This document shows positions 10,005-18,269 of a DNA stretch of 64,000 nt, in pieces. The notes below the pieces were generated by a model, which worked only from the letters and a program-made list of their open reading frames with translations, was not told the DNA's origin and ran no database searches. This DNA is from Paenibacillus qinlingensis (GTDB taxonomy: Bacteria; Bacillota; Bacilli; Paenibacillales; NBRC-103111): positions 496,001 to 560,000 of the forward strand of contig NZ_JABMKY010000001.1 of the NCBI RefSeq assembly GCF_013204845.1. Direction: 5' to 3'. The position numbers were made by a program, and so were the translations under genes. Position 1 is the first letter of the stretch, and each line of letters opens with the position of its first letter.

Positions 10005-11339
10005 TTACAAATTCACTACGCCTTCAAGAATGCGTACGAGTTGACCCTTACTTTCATTTACACCGGCTTCCGTAACCTTCACACGGCACACTTGACCGAT
10101 CATCTCTTCTGAACCTTCAAAAACTAACTGCACATAGTTATCGGAATAACCACTATACAAACCGCTATCTGGAGCGCCTTTGTAGGTACGTTCTGGAATG
10201 ACTTCCAGGACTTGCCCAACAAATTTCTGCGCATACGCCAACTGCATTTTCTCAGATAGATCAATGAGTTCGTGAACACGCGCGTTTTTGATTTCTTCAT
10301 CCACTTGATCCTCCATCCGCGCAGCAGGTGTACCTGTCCGCTTGGAGTAAGGGAAAACGTGCATTTCGGAGAACTTCATTTGCTCCATGAACTTATAACC
10401 GTCACGGAACATTTCTTCTGTTTCACCTGGGAAACCAACAATAACATCCGTCGTGATCGCGACATCTGGCATAATTTCGTGCAGACGCTCAATTTTGCGA
10501 GCGAACTCAGCCGTCGTATATTTCCGTCGCATCCGCGCAAGCACCTGATCATCGCCCGCTTGCAATGGGATATGCAGATGACGGCACATTTTGTCCGAAG
10601 ATTTCAGTACATCAATAACTTCATCTGTAATTTGGCTAGCTTCAATGGATGAAATCCGAATGCGCTTCAAGCCTTCCACTTTATCCAAATCCTTGAGAAG
10701 CTTCGCCAAGCTGTAGTCTTCAATATCTTCGCCATAGCCCCCAGTATGAATACCTGTGAGTACGATTTCTTGATAACCTGCTGCAACCAGCTGTTCCGCT
10801 TGCGCAATTACGCTTTCCGGTGCCCGACTACGCATAAGTCCACGTGACCAAGGAATAATGCAGAAGGTACAGAAGTTGTTGCAGCCTTCTTGAATTTTCA
10901 GAAAAGCCCTTGTGCGATCAGCAAAATCAGGCACGTCCAATTCTTCGAAAGTGCGGGTTTTCATGATGTTGCGAACGGCATTAATCGGTTGACGATCTGA
11001 CTCAAATTGCTTCACGATTGGAATGATTTTCTCACGATCCTGCGTCCCGATCACCATATCTACGCCTGGAATAGCCATAATTTCAGCTGGTGATGTTTGT
11101 GCGTAACAACCCGTTACAGCGACAATTGCTTCTGGATTACGACGAATCGCACGACGAATCATTTGGCGACTTTTCTTATCCCCAGTATTCGTAACCGTAC
11201 ATGTGTTAATCACATAGACATCTGCTGTATTCTCGAAATCAACTTGCTCATAGCCCTCATTTTTGAAAAGCTGCCAAATTGCTTCTGTATCATAAAAGTT
11301 CACTTTACATCCTAGTGTATGAAACGCTACCGTTGCCAT
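10005..11339 (-). CDS. mtaB: tRNA (N6-threonylcarbamoyladenosine37-C2) methylthiotransferase MtaB
   Basis: MtaB (YqeV) is a radical-SAM enzyme that adds a methylthio group to t6A37 of ANN-decoding tRNAs. The 444 residues show the N-terminal UPF0004 domain with its three cluster cysteines (LGCKVNF at 11, NTCTVTN near 47, GCYAQ near 78), the radical-SAM motif CNNFCTFC near residue 150 that binds the second 4Fe-4S cluster and SAM, and a C-terminal TRAM domain. It follows rsmE by 6 nt, as in the B. subtilis yqeT-yqeU-yqeV order. Confidence 0.95.
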   Translation of the reverse strand: MATVAFHTLGCKVNFYDTEAIWQLFKNEGYEQVDFENTADVYVINTCTVTNTGDKKSRQMIRRAIRRNPEAIVAVTGCYAQTSPAEIMAIPGVDMVIGTQDREKIIPIVKQFESDRQPINAVRNIMKTRTFEELDVPDFADRTRAFLKIQEGCNNFCTFCIIPWSRGLMRSRAPESVIAQAEQLVAAGYQEIVLTGIHTGGYGEDIEDYSLAKLLKDLDKVEGLKRIRISSIEASQITDEVIDVLKSSDKMCRHLHIPLQAGDDQVLARMRRKYTTAEFARKIERLHEIMPDVAITTDVIVGFPGETEEMFRDGYKFMEQMKFSEMHVFPYSKRTGTPAARMEDQVDEEIKNARVHELIDLSEKMQLAYAQKFVGQVLEVIPERTYKGAPDSGLYSGYSDNYVQLVFEGSEEMIGQVCRVKVTEAGVNESKGQLVRILEGVVNL

Positions 11340-11345
11340 TTTCGC

Positions 11346-12113
11346 TTATCCTCCCATTTCTCCGGTTTCATAGAACAGACACGTAAGGCCGACCATAGCA
11401 GCCGTCTCCGTCCGTAAAATACGATTCCCCAGCGAAACCGAGCGAAAGCCAGCTTCTTCAGCTTGCTTAATTTCTTGCTCTGTGAATCCACCCTCGGGGC
11501 CTACCGCAATCAACACTTGCTTACCTGGTGCAATTTGCCCTGCTGCTATCGCGGACTGAATCGCAGGTTTCAGTTGCCCTCCATCTTCTTTCTCATAACA
11601 AATCCAAGCGACATCGGCTTCCTTCGCCCTCTGTAACAGTTGCTTCCACGAGTAGACGGATTCAATCTGCGGGACACGGTTGCGATGAGCTTGCTCTGCT
11701 GCTTCCTTCGCGATTTTCTGCCAACGCTCCGTGCGCTTAGCTTCTTTCTTCGCATCGTATTGCACAATGGTTCGTTCAGATAAAAAAGGAAGAAACCGGG
11801 CTGCCCCGATCTCAGTCCCTTTTTGAATAATAAGCTCCATTTTATCGCCTTTGGGTAAGCTCTGTGCAATCCACACGTCAACTGCCGCTTCCGCATCCAT
11901 CGCGAGCTCTTCCACGATTTCCGCTGTAACAGCTCCCTTATCCAAGTGAGTGATACGAACGAGCACCTCTCGATCAACACCATTGCTGCAGATCACTTGA
12001 TCTCCTACTTCTGCTCGCATGACGCGGCCGAGATGATGCGCGTCGTCCCCCTCAATGGTGACTGTTTGTGTAGCAGTATGGAATTGCTGGGGCGGTAGAA
12101 AATAACGTTGCAT
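11346..12113 (-). CDS. rsmE: 16S rRNA (uracil(1498)-N(3))-methyltransferase
   Basis: RsmE (YqeU) methylates U1498 of 16S rRNA using SAM through a trefoil-knot SPOUT fold. The N-terminal MQRYFLPP start, the PUA-like segment DDAHHLGRVMRAEVGD and the SPOUT motifs IAVGPEGGFTEQEI and LGNRILRTETA are diagnostic. I place the start at the ATG 12113-12111 behind GAGAGG, giving 255 residues; the longer frame upstream does not look like family sequence. It lies between an M50 protease gene and mtaB. Confidence 0.95.
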   Translation of the reverse strand: MQRYFLPPQQFHTATQTVTIEGDDAHHLGRVMRAEVGDQVICSNGVDREVLVRITHLDKGAVTAEIVEELAMDAEAAVDVWIAQSLPKGDKMELIIQKGTEIGAARFLPFLSERTIVQYDAKKEAKRTERWQKIAKEAAEQAHRNRVPQIESVYSWKQLLQRAKEADVAWICYEKEDGGQLKPAIQSAIAAGQIAPGKQVLIAVGPEGGFTEQEIKQAEEAGFRSVSLGNRILRTETAAMVGLTCLFYETGEMGG

Positions 12114-12237
12114 AGTCAAAGCCTCTCTATCTTCGTTCATGTGAACATCATTTGAATAGCTTATTGCAGGTAGAACTTCCACACACCATCATACCTCGTT
12201 TGAGCTTGAAAATCCATATGGAACTGTCTGGTCAGGA

Positions 12238-12909
12238 TTACATGCCCAATATACCTGAGACCATATCATAGAATTGGATAATGATTTTATTTCCTAATCT
12301 CAAATACGGATCAAGAGTTACGCGACGCAGCGGGCCTACGAATACTATGACAAGAAAAATAACCGATGCCCATTGTTCAAATTTTTGAACAGCTTCCGTG
12401 TATTTGAAATCAACCAAATCTTGAATAATTCGATAGCCATCAAGCGGAGGAATTGGAATTAAGTTAAATAAAAATAACGTGATATTGATACTCAGCATTT
12501 TATTTAAGAACTGAACAATCGCTTCTCCACTTCCCTTTGACATCCCATTCAACCAGCCGTATTTCTCAAAAAGCACGACAATAATAATGGTAATAAAGGC
12601 CATAATCAAGTTACTAAGCGGACCCGCTGCGGTCACCATAATCCCATACAAGCGAGGACGCTTGAAATTCCCTCGGTTTACAGGCACCGGTTTTGCCCAA
12701 CCAAAGCCTGCAATCAGCATCATAATGGATCCAAATAAGTCCAGATGGACCATCGGATTCAACGAAACCCGACCAAATTTATAAGCCGTATCATCTCCTA
12801 ATTTATAGGCGCTATACGCATGCGCCCATTCATGAATCGTAAACGAAAGCACAAGTACCAAAATCACAAACGGCAACGTGCTCCAATCATAAAATAATAA
12901 GCCTCCCAT
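12238..12909 (-). CDS. Site-2 protease family (M50) membrane metalloprotease
   Basis: A 223-residue intramembrane zinc protease-like protein of the short class (like B. subtilis YwhC), lacking PDZ or CBS domains. The zinc site is intact: HEWAHA near residues 25-30 gives HExxH, and NLIPIPPLDGYRI near 145-160 supplies the LDG aspartate. About five to six membrane segments can be seen. It sits between prmA and rsmE, which are adjacent in B. subtilis, 10 nt after prmA, so it is part of that operon. Its substrate is unknown. Confidence 0.87.
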   Translation of the reverse strand: MGGLLFYDWSTLPFVILVLVLSFTIHEWAHAYSAYKLGDDTAYKFGRVSLNPMVHLDLFGSIMMLIAGFGWAKPVPVNRGNFKRPRLYGIMVTAAGPLSNLIMAFITIIIVVLFEKYGWLNGMSKGSGEAIVQFLNKMLSINITLFLFNLIPIPPLDGYRIIQDLVDFKYTEAVQKFEQWASVIFLVIVFVGPLRRVTLDPYLRLGNKIIIQFYDMVSGILGM

Positions 12910-12919
12910 GAGCCAACAC

Positions 12920-13894
12920 CTACAGCTTTCTAGCTACGATCACAACCCAATTCGAATCATAGTTTTTCTCTACGATCGTGAATTTAGCTGCAACCAGTGC
13001 TTTTTCTACATCCGCTTCTTTGTTCGTAATGATCCCTGAAGTTATGTAATAACCACCATGCTGCAACACCTCGTACACATCATCAACGAACATGACAATG
13101 ACCTCAGCCAAAATATTCGCAACAACGAGCTGAACAGGAATGGAAACACCTAATCCTGCATCCCCTTCGGACTCGCTTTCTTTAAGTACGCCAAGAAGAT
13201 CACTAAGTTTCACAGTAATTTGTTCTTCGAGTTGGTTTTGCTTCGTATTATCCAACGCACTTGTAACCGCTACGGGATCCAGATCCACAGCAAGTACATG
13301 CTTCGCACCAAGCTTAGCTGCTGCAATGGAAAGAATACCTGATCCGGTTCCCACATCGATCACATCGTCACCAGGCTGAAGAACTTTCTCCAACGTTTTC
13401 AAACAAAGTGAAGTTGTGGCATGTGTACCTGTCCCGAACGCCATCCCCGGATCCAGCTCCAAAATCAGTTCTCCTGGCGAAGCCGTATATTCTTCCCAGG
13501 TCGGTTTAATCGTCAAACGATCGGATACGCGAATTGGTTTGAAATATGTTTTCCATGCATGCGCCCAGTCTTCATCATCGACTTCAACAACCTCAAATGT
13601 CGGGTTCCCCGTATCAATATCAAAATCCGCCAATTGTTCCACAGAAGCCTTCAAATTTGCCAGAACAGGCTCCATGTCGGTGCCGTGGTAGAAGTAACCT
13701 TTGATCACAGCTCTACCTTCCGGGATATCGTTAAATGGCGTTTCGTATAATTGACCAAACGACGTATCTCTCTCTTTATTTAAGGTGCCGGATTCCTCAA
13801 TGGAAACACCTCCAGCTCCCAATTCATGAACAAAGTTAGTTATCATTTCAATTGCTTCTTCTGTCGTATATACAGTTAATTCTTGCCAAAGCAT
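12920..13894 (-). CDS. prmA: Ribosomal protein L11 methyltransferase
   Basis: PrmA (YqeT) trimethylates lysines of ribosomal protein L11. The 324-residue protein has the small N-terminal L11-binding domain, a linker with the EDWAHAWKTYFKPI motif, and the Rossmann domain with GMAFGTGTHATTSLCL, VIDVGTGSGILSIAA (near residue 177) and VVANILAEVI (near 260). The catalytic domain carries an acidic insert (KESESEGDAG) seen as low complexity. It heads the prmA-M50-rsmE-mtaB run. In B. subtilis prmA directly follows dnaJ; here 6.9 kb separates them. Confidence 0.95.
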   Translation of the reverse strand: MLWQELTVYTTEEAIEMITNFVHELGAGGVSIEESGTLNKERDTSFGQLYETPFNDIPEGRAVIKGYFYHGTDMEPVLANLKASVEQLADFDIDTGNPTFEVVEVDDEDWAHAWKTYFKPIRVSDRLTIKPTWEEYTASPGELILELDPGMAFGTGTHATTSLCLKTLEKVLQPGDDVIDVGTGSGILSIAAAKLGAKHVLAVDLDPVAVTSALDNTKQNQLEEQITVKLSDLLGVLKESESEGDAGLGVSIPVQLVVANILAEVIVMFVDDVYEVLQHGGYYITSGIITNKEADVEKALVAAKFTIVEKNYDSNWVVIVARKL

Positions 13895-14028
13895 CGGTAT
13901 TGCTCCTCCTGTCGGTTATTCCCTATGCGAAATATCTCCCTTAAGGGCTATTTTCACAAAGAACATTGTACTACACTTCGCTTCTGGGGTAAAATGGAGT
14001 CAACAATGTAAGCGCTTTTTTATTTTTC

Positions 14029-14066
14029 TTAACACAGTTCTAACACTTGGGTGTTACATTGAAACA
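14029..14066 (+). promoter_or_regulatory. Possible Pho box upstream of the glycerophosphodiesterase gene
   Basis: TTAACA at 14029 and CTAACA at 14040 are spaced 11 bp, the PhoP direct-repeat period. A further TTACA (14054) is 3 bp out of phase and AAACA follows. This is weaker than the site upstream of the alkaline phosphatase and rests on two good hexamers only. Confidence 0.4.
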
Positions 14067-14104
14067 GTCATCATCATTATGTATCGTAAGAACGGAGACA
14101 TCCT

Positions 14105-14911
14105 ATGCGCAAAACACTCATGATTCTTCCTATTTTCCTTGCAATGGCACTCATCGCACCACTGACTACCAAAACCATGATGGCTGAAAATTATAGTCAA
14201 GTTACAGCGCATCGCGGAAGTTCAGGGAGTACACCTGAGAATACGCTAGCTGCATTTCAACAAGCCATCACCGATCACGCAGGATACGCGGAGTTAGATG
14301 TGCAAGAAACTGCTGACGGTGTCGTCATGCTTATGCATGACAATAGTGCTTATAGGACGACCGGTATCAATAAAAATATGTGGGACGTCACCTCATCTGA
14401 ACTCAAACAAGCAAGTGCAGGAAACTGGTATCATAAGGATTACAAAGATGAGCATGTTCCTACGCTGGATGAAGTTATTTCTCTCGCCAAAGGTCACTTG
14501 AAACTAAATATCGAGTTGAAAAATAATGGTCATGTGGTAGATCTCGCACAAAAAACAGTGGACATCATCCAATCACATAATTTTGTTAAAGAATGTACGG
14601 TGACTTCTTTCGATGCAGAGCTTTTGCATAAAGTGAAATCACTTAACGCTGCCATTAAAACTGGCCTCATCGTTGGCCAAAACACAGAAGATCTTGATCA
14701 ATTGATGAAAAGCTCTGATTATGATGTTATTTCTGCGGCCTACCCCCTTGTGAATGAATCTTTCATGAGGCTCGCCGAGAATCACCATAAAGAAGTTTAT
14801 GTTTGGACTGTTAATGATACACGGATGATGAGACGGATGTTGGCGCTTGGTGTGTCCAGCATTATTACGAACTATCCAGATAAACTCGTCAAATTGATGA
14901 GCGTTGAATAA
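14105..14911 (+). CDS. Secreted glycerophosphodiester phosphodiesterase
   Basis: A 268-residue GlpQ/UgpQ-type enzyme that hydrolyses glycerophosphodiesters to glycerol 3-phosphate and an alcohol. The first 27 residues form a signal peptide (MRKTLMILPIFL core, cleavage near KTMMAEN). Active-site motifs of the GDPD TIM barrel are all present: TAHRGSSGSTPENT (residues 35-48), YAELDVQETADGVVMLMHD (near 61-79), LNIELKNN and the terminal YVWTVND. RBS GGAG precedes the ATG. It is monocistronic and ends at a strong hairpin. A possible Pho box upstream and phosphatase neighbours suggest phosphate scavenging. Confidence 0.92.
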   Translation: MRKTLMILPIFLAMALIAPLTTKTMMAENYSQVTAHRGSSGSTPENTLAAFQQAITDHAGYAELDVQETADGVVMLMHDNSAYRTTGINKNMWDVTSSELKQASAGNWYHKDYKDEHVPTLDEVISLAKGHLKLNIELKNNGHVVDLAQKTVDIIQSHNFVKECTVTSFDAELLHKVKSLNAAIKTGLIVGQNTEDLDQLMKSSDYDVISAAYPLVNESFMRLAENHHKEVYVWTVNDTRMMRRMLALGVSSIITNYPDKLVKLMSVE

Positions 14912-14936
14912 TTAGTGGTAATTTTTCCACACTAAA

Positions 14937-14988
14937 AAGCACCTGTCCTGTCGGCCTCGATATTTGAGGTCAAATGGAACAGGTGCTT
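14937..14988. terminator. Convergent bidirectional terminator
   Basis: Perfect arms AAGCACCTGT and ACAGGTGCTT with an inner CCTC/GAGG stem lie between the plus-strand phosphodiesterase gene and the minus-strand small gene. T-rich tails exist on both sides (CTTCTTATTT on plus, GCTTTTTAG on minus). Confidence 0.85.
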
Positions 14989-14993
14989 CTTAT

Positions 14994-15269
14994 TTAAACC
15001 GAGCCACCTGCTGTTTCAATCACGCGGATAGCCTGTTCATAACACTGCTCGTCAATAACGGCTGCCAATACAATATCAAGTCCCACTGTATCGACCTCAT
15101 GATCTTGACTAATCATGCTATCTGCCATGGACATCTCAATGCCACTGCCGATATCATTCGTAAAACGATCAACCTGCACATCTACCGCGCGCAAGGCTTT
15201 CAATTTTGAAGCAACACCTTCCGCTTGTTCGGGAGAATGAAAATAGGCAAGAATCCCTCTTTCAGTCAT
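14994..15269 (-). CDS. Conserved small protein of unknown function
   Basis: A 91-residue soluble protein I do not recognise with confidence. The pattern ILAYFHSPEQAEGVASKLKAL at the start and DIVLAAVIDEQCYEQAIRVIE at the end suggests two beta-alpha units of a ferredoxin-like or YflT-like fold. It has no membrane segment or signal. Its ATG overlaps the stop of the upstream yfhD-like gene by one base (TAATG), so the two are translationally coupled. The sporulation-linked partner hints at, but does not show, a late-growth role. Confidence 0.7.
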   Translation of the reverse strand: MTERGILAYFHSPEQAEGVASKLKALRAVDVQVDRFTNDIGSGIEMSMADSMISQDHEVDTVGLDIVLAAVIDEQCYEQAIRVIETAGGSV

Positions 15270-15418
15270 TACTGATCTTCCTGACGATCATCTGCCGCTT
15301 GCGCGCGCTCAGCAGCCTCAAAATCATCTTTATCGGCTACTTCCGCTGAAAATTCTACATCCTCTTGCTTAGCAACGGGTAGTTTGCTTTGTGCTTGATT
15401 GTTATTCTTTTGATTCAT
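15269..15418 (-). CDS. YfhD family small protein
   Basis: A 49-residue hydrophilic protein. Its C-terminal half, DVEFSAEVADKDDFEAAERA, matches the YfhD family pattern (DVEFS-x-ELAD, repeated EA, RA, AD), and the basic Asn/Gln-rich start is also typical. YfhD is a small acidic protein of Bacillales with no known biochemical function. The start is ATG 15418, with GGAGG 9 nt upstream; a longer frame upstream lacks a site. It shares TAATG with the next gene. Confidence 0.75.
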   Translation of the reverse strand: MNQKNNNQAQSKLPVAKQEDVEFSAEVADKDDFEAAERAQAADDRQEDQ

Positions 15419-15512
15419 GTTCGCATGCCTCCAAATATCCCTATTCTCTTTCATGATAGCCCCATATATCATTTGCGAACGGGTATCGTTTTATGCAAAC
15501 GCCAAATCACGT

Positions 15513-16298
15513 TTATTCCTTTATTTTCTCAAAAGAAGCATCATATAAGCGAAACATCGTTTTATAACCCGACTCATCAAGTTTAATTCCAACGTCAAGC
15601 CTCCCTGTGAGCTGCAAAGGTCCTGAGGTATATCTGAGTTTCATTGAATCAGGCACATATACAATCATGATCTTATTCCAGTACGTTTCATCCCCGTTAT
15701 CAAAAGGACACTCAGCACCAGGTTTAGGAATCAGTAGAAACCAATGCTTATCGAAAGACAGTACCTCTCCCATAAAACCTTTGATTTGGACGGTTTTCCC
15801 ATTCAAATCCCAGAACTTATTGGAAGGTGTATCCTGTTTAACTGAATCAAAAAATTCGTCCCATTTCAGTTCGTTTGACAGTTGCTGTTGTTTCACTGGA
15901 AGTGTTGCAACAGGCTCAGGGGGCTTAGTTGTTGACACAGCAGGTGTTGATTTGTTGCTTTCAATCTTTACTTGTGGAGAAGGTGTTGGAGGCATAGGAG
16001 AAACCGTATTGGTTGAAGCAGTTGCTGCATCTTTTTGAACAACAGCGCTTGGGCTTGGAGTTACAAGGGATGTTGCTCCAGGTGTTTCGGCAGGTAAAGC
16101 TTTAGGCTTTTCTTCCAGTGTCTCCTTGGAGGAGACACGATCGCTTGGTATCGGAGATACGACAGACTCTACATTCGACGCGATACTTCCGAAGGATTGC
16201 CCTGGGAGATCAGCCTTTTTTTGACCACAGCCCGAAAGGATAAGGAACAAGGCAAACAAACTCAGCCCAGCGATTCTATGTTTATTTTTCATCCTCAT
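15513..16298 (-). CDS. Putative lipoprotein linked to an ABC transporter
   Basis: A 261-residue exported lipoprotein: signal peptide with the lipobox LILSGCG (Cys near residue 24), then about 110 residues of Ser/Thr/Pro-rich linker, then a compact domain from about residue 145. That domain (NGKTVQIKGFMGEVLSF, WFLLIPKPGAECPFDNGD, LQLTGRLDVG) looks like an OB-fold of the DUF3299 type with a conserved Gly-x-x-Cys. It lies 6 nt after the permease gene and so forms an ATPase-permease-lipoprotein operon. Domain assignment is from memory of the pattern and is moderate; substrate unknown, metal possible. Confidence 0.65.
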   Translation of the reverse strand: MRMKNKHRIAGLSLFALFLILSGCGQKKADLPGQSFGSIASNVESVVSPIPSDRVSSKETLEEKPKALPAETPGATSLVTPSPSAVVQKDAATASTNTVSPMPPTPSPQVKIESNKSTPAVSTTKPPEPVATLPVKQQQLSNELKWDEFFDSVKQDTPSNKFWDLNGKTVQIKGFMGEVLSFDKHWFLLIPKPGAECPFDNGDETYWNKIMIVYVPDSMKLRYTSGPLQLTGRLDVGIKLDESGYKTMFRLYDASFEKIKE

Positions 16299-16304
16299 GT
16301 CACC

Positions 16305-17513
16305 TCAAGAACGGAATAATTGCAATGGATCCACACGATAAGCTTGAATTGCAGGGCCAATGGACGCGACAATCGCGATCAACAAGGTAACTATTACTAG
16401 TAAGGATTCCCCTGGCACGATAGCTCCTGCCTGTATTTGTAGTCCTGTCTGTGCAAAGACTGCATCACCGCTCATATATCCTCCGATATGTCCAGCAGCA
16501 AGCCCAAGTGTTAAGCCAATTAACGTTAAAATAACGCCCTCACCAATAAGCGAAAGCCAGATGAAATACTTTGATTTCCCAATTAGTCGTAATAGTGCGA
16601 CGTCTCTCTTGCGTTCATGTACGGCAGCTGTCAACGATAGTAAAATGGATCCCGCCGCTAGCAGAATGCATATCACTGTTACGAACTTTACCGCCTGTGT
16701 CCCTTGATCAACCACATTGACAACATCGGCAATCGCCTTGCTTGTATAAACAGCCTGCACATTGCTGTATTGTGTGAAAACCGTTTTGATTGTCTGGGCT
16801 CCTAGTAGTGATTTCGGTTTAACAACGATCGCAGTTATCTCTTTAGCCGCATTTGGCTGACTTTCGTGAACAGCCCACGCATAGTCCAACGTAGTGAAAA
16901 CAGCTCGATCATCCGACGTATGGAAAGGTGGCAATATCCCCACTACAGTATAGGTGAAGGCATGATGATGTTCCTCTTCCTCGCCTTCTCCCTCTTCTTC
17001 TTCCAAACCTTGAATAAGTCCATGTGCACCTGCGAAAGTGTCTCCTACATGAAGACCCAGAGAGCTAGCCACATAGGAACCAACAATGGTTTCTCCTAGC
17101 GTACCGTATAACTTACCTTGTGCCATTTGTTTCGAAGCACCATAACGAGTTAAGAAATAACCGGGTTCCATACCGACAATCGGAAAACCATTATAATTAT
17201 CTCCCGTGGTCATTGCATAAGCGGACTCGACGAATTCATTGTTGCGTACATCTTCTAAAACAGTGATAGGAATATTGCCCGTCGGCGCGCCGATGTGGTA
17301 ATAGGTATTAAGCGCAAGCTGTGACGCACTGCCTTTGGCGCCAATCGTGACTTCGAAGGGGCCATAGCCTTTCTCAGCTCCTTGCTCTACGCCTTGGCTG
17401 CATAACAAAAGAAATACAACAAGCGCTGCTGTAATTGCCACAGAGCTAATGGTCAAGAGTGACAAGGTTTTGCGATGCCAGATGTGACTCCAAAGTAAGG
17501 AAATTACCTTCAT
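16305..17513 (-). CDS. FtsX/MacB-like ABC transporter permease with His/Glu-rich loop
   Basis: A 402-residue permease with the MacB/FtsX layout: one N-terminal membrane helix (about 20-42), a large extracellular domain, and three C-terminal helices (about 275-400). The external domain contains a charged insert EEEEGEGEEEEHHHAF near residues 172-187 that could bind divalent metal. The start ATG overlaps the ATPase stop by 4 nt (ATGA), so it is translated with it. Such permeases usually handle lipoproteins, peptides or envelope substrates rather than moving small solutes; the His-rich loop and the lipoprotein partner point instead to a metal-linked role, which is inference. Confidence 0.8.
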   Translation of the reverse strand: MKVISLLWSHIWHRKTLSLLTISSVAITAALVVFLLLCSQGVEQGAEKGYGPFEVTIGAKGSASQLALNTYYHIGAPTGNIPITVLEDVRNNEFVESAYAMTTGDNYNGFPIVGMEPGYFLTRYGASKQMAQGKLYGTLGETIVGSYVASSLGLHVGDTFAGAHGLIQGLEEEEGEGEEEEHHHAFTYTVVGILPPFHTSDDRAVFTTLDYAWAVHESQPNAAKEITAIVVKPKSLLGAQTIKTVFTQYSNVQAVYTSKAIADVVNVVDQGTQAVKFVTVICILLAAGSILLSLTAAVHERKRDVALLRLIGKSKYFIWLSLIGEGVILTLIGLTLGLAAGHIGGYMSGDAVFAQTGLQIQAGAIVPGESLLVIVTLLIAIVASIGPAIQAYRVDPLQLFRS

Positions 17514-18187
17514 ACTGAAACACTCCTAAGTAGATCGTTCAACTCTTGCATATACACACGTTTGGGGAACATTTCAGCGATATGCCGATCATGCGTGACT
17601 GTCAGTAATGTTAATTGCTCATCTCGGCAAATATCAAGCAGTAACGTCATCATTTCGCTCGCTGTCTCCCAATCCAAGCTGCCCGTTGGCTCATCCGCTA
17701 ATAGCAAAGGAGGCTTGGTGATTAATGCCCGAACGATGGCGGCTCTTTGCTGTTGACCTCGAGATAGTTGAGAAGGGAGATGCTGCCCACGGTCCTGCAG
17801 GCCCACTCGTTCCAACCAATTGTCGAGCTTCTTCTTTCTCTCCTGCTTTGTACCGGTCTGCGGCATGATTAGTTCAATATTTTGCCTAACAGTTAACGAT
17901 GCTATCAGATGAAAATCTTGAAAAATATAACCGATATTCTCCGCACGGAAACGATCTCGCTTACTTTCAGTGAGGCGATGGACGGGGTGTCCTGCCACCC
18001 AAATCTCACCCTGATCTGCCGTTATAATCCCGCTTAGCAGATGTAAAAGTGTGCTTTTTCCACAGCCGCTCGCTCCCATCAGCGCAATCCTTTCGCCTTT
18101 TTGAATATGCCAATGGGCTACCTCTAAAATAGGTAATCTTTGACCATGTAGATGGAAAGATTTCGATACTCCCTGTAGATTAATCAT
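17510..18187 (-). CDS. ABC transporter ATP-binding protein (LolD/MacB type)
   Basis: A 225-residue ATPase. Walker A GASGCGKST (near 38-46), Q-loop YIFQDFHL, signature LSRGQQQR and Walker B LLLADEPTG followed by the H-loop TVTHD are all intact. The size and FHLIASLTVRQNIELIM region place it with the MacB/LolD/FtsE class, matching its FtsX-like permease partner. It is the first gene of the three-gene operon. No clear promoter or Zur-type operator is visible upstream. Confidence 0.88.
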   Translation of the reverse strand: MINLQGVSKSFHLHGQRLPILEVAHWHIQKGERIALMGASGCGKSTLLHLLSGIITADQGEIWVAGHPVHRLTESKRDRFRAENIGYIFQDFHLIASLTVRQNIELIMPQTGTKQERKKKLDNWLERVGLQDRGQHLPSQLSRGQQQRAAIVRALITKPPLLLADEPTGSLDWETASEMMTLLLDICRDEQLTLLTVTHDRHIAEMFPKRVYMQELNDLLRSVSV

Positions 18188-18214
18188 CTGTAAGTCCCTC
18201 GCTTCTATTCGACT

Positions 18215-18255
18215 CCAAAAGAAAAGAGGACACAGGGAAGGAGCTCCCCATGTCC
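18215..18255 (-). terminator. Intrinsic terminator of the alkaline phosphatase gene
   Basis: On the minus strand GGACA-x-GGGGAGC pairs with the CCTTCCC-x-GTGTCC side and is followed by TCTTTTCTTTT, 15 nt past the phosphatase stop. Confidence 0.75.
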
Positions 18256-18269
18256 GTCTGCTCCACTGT

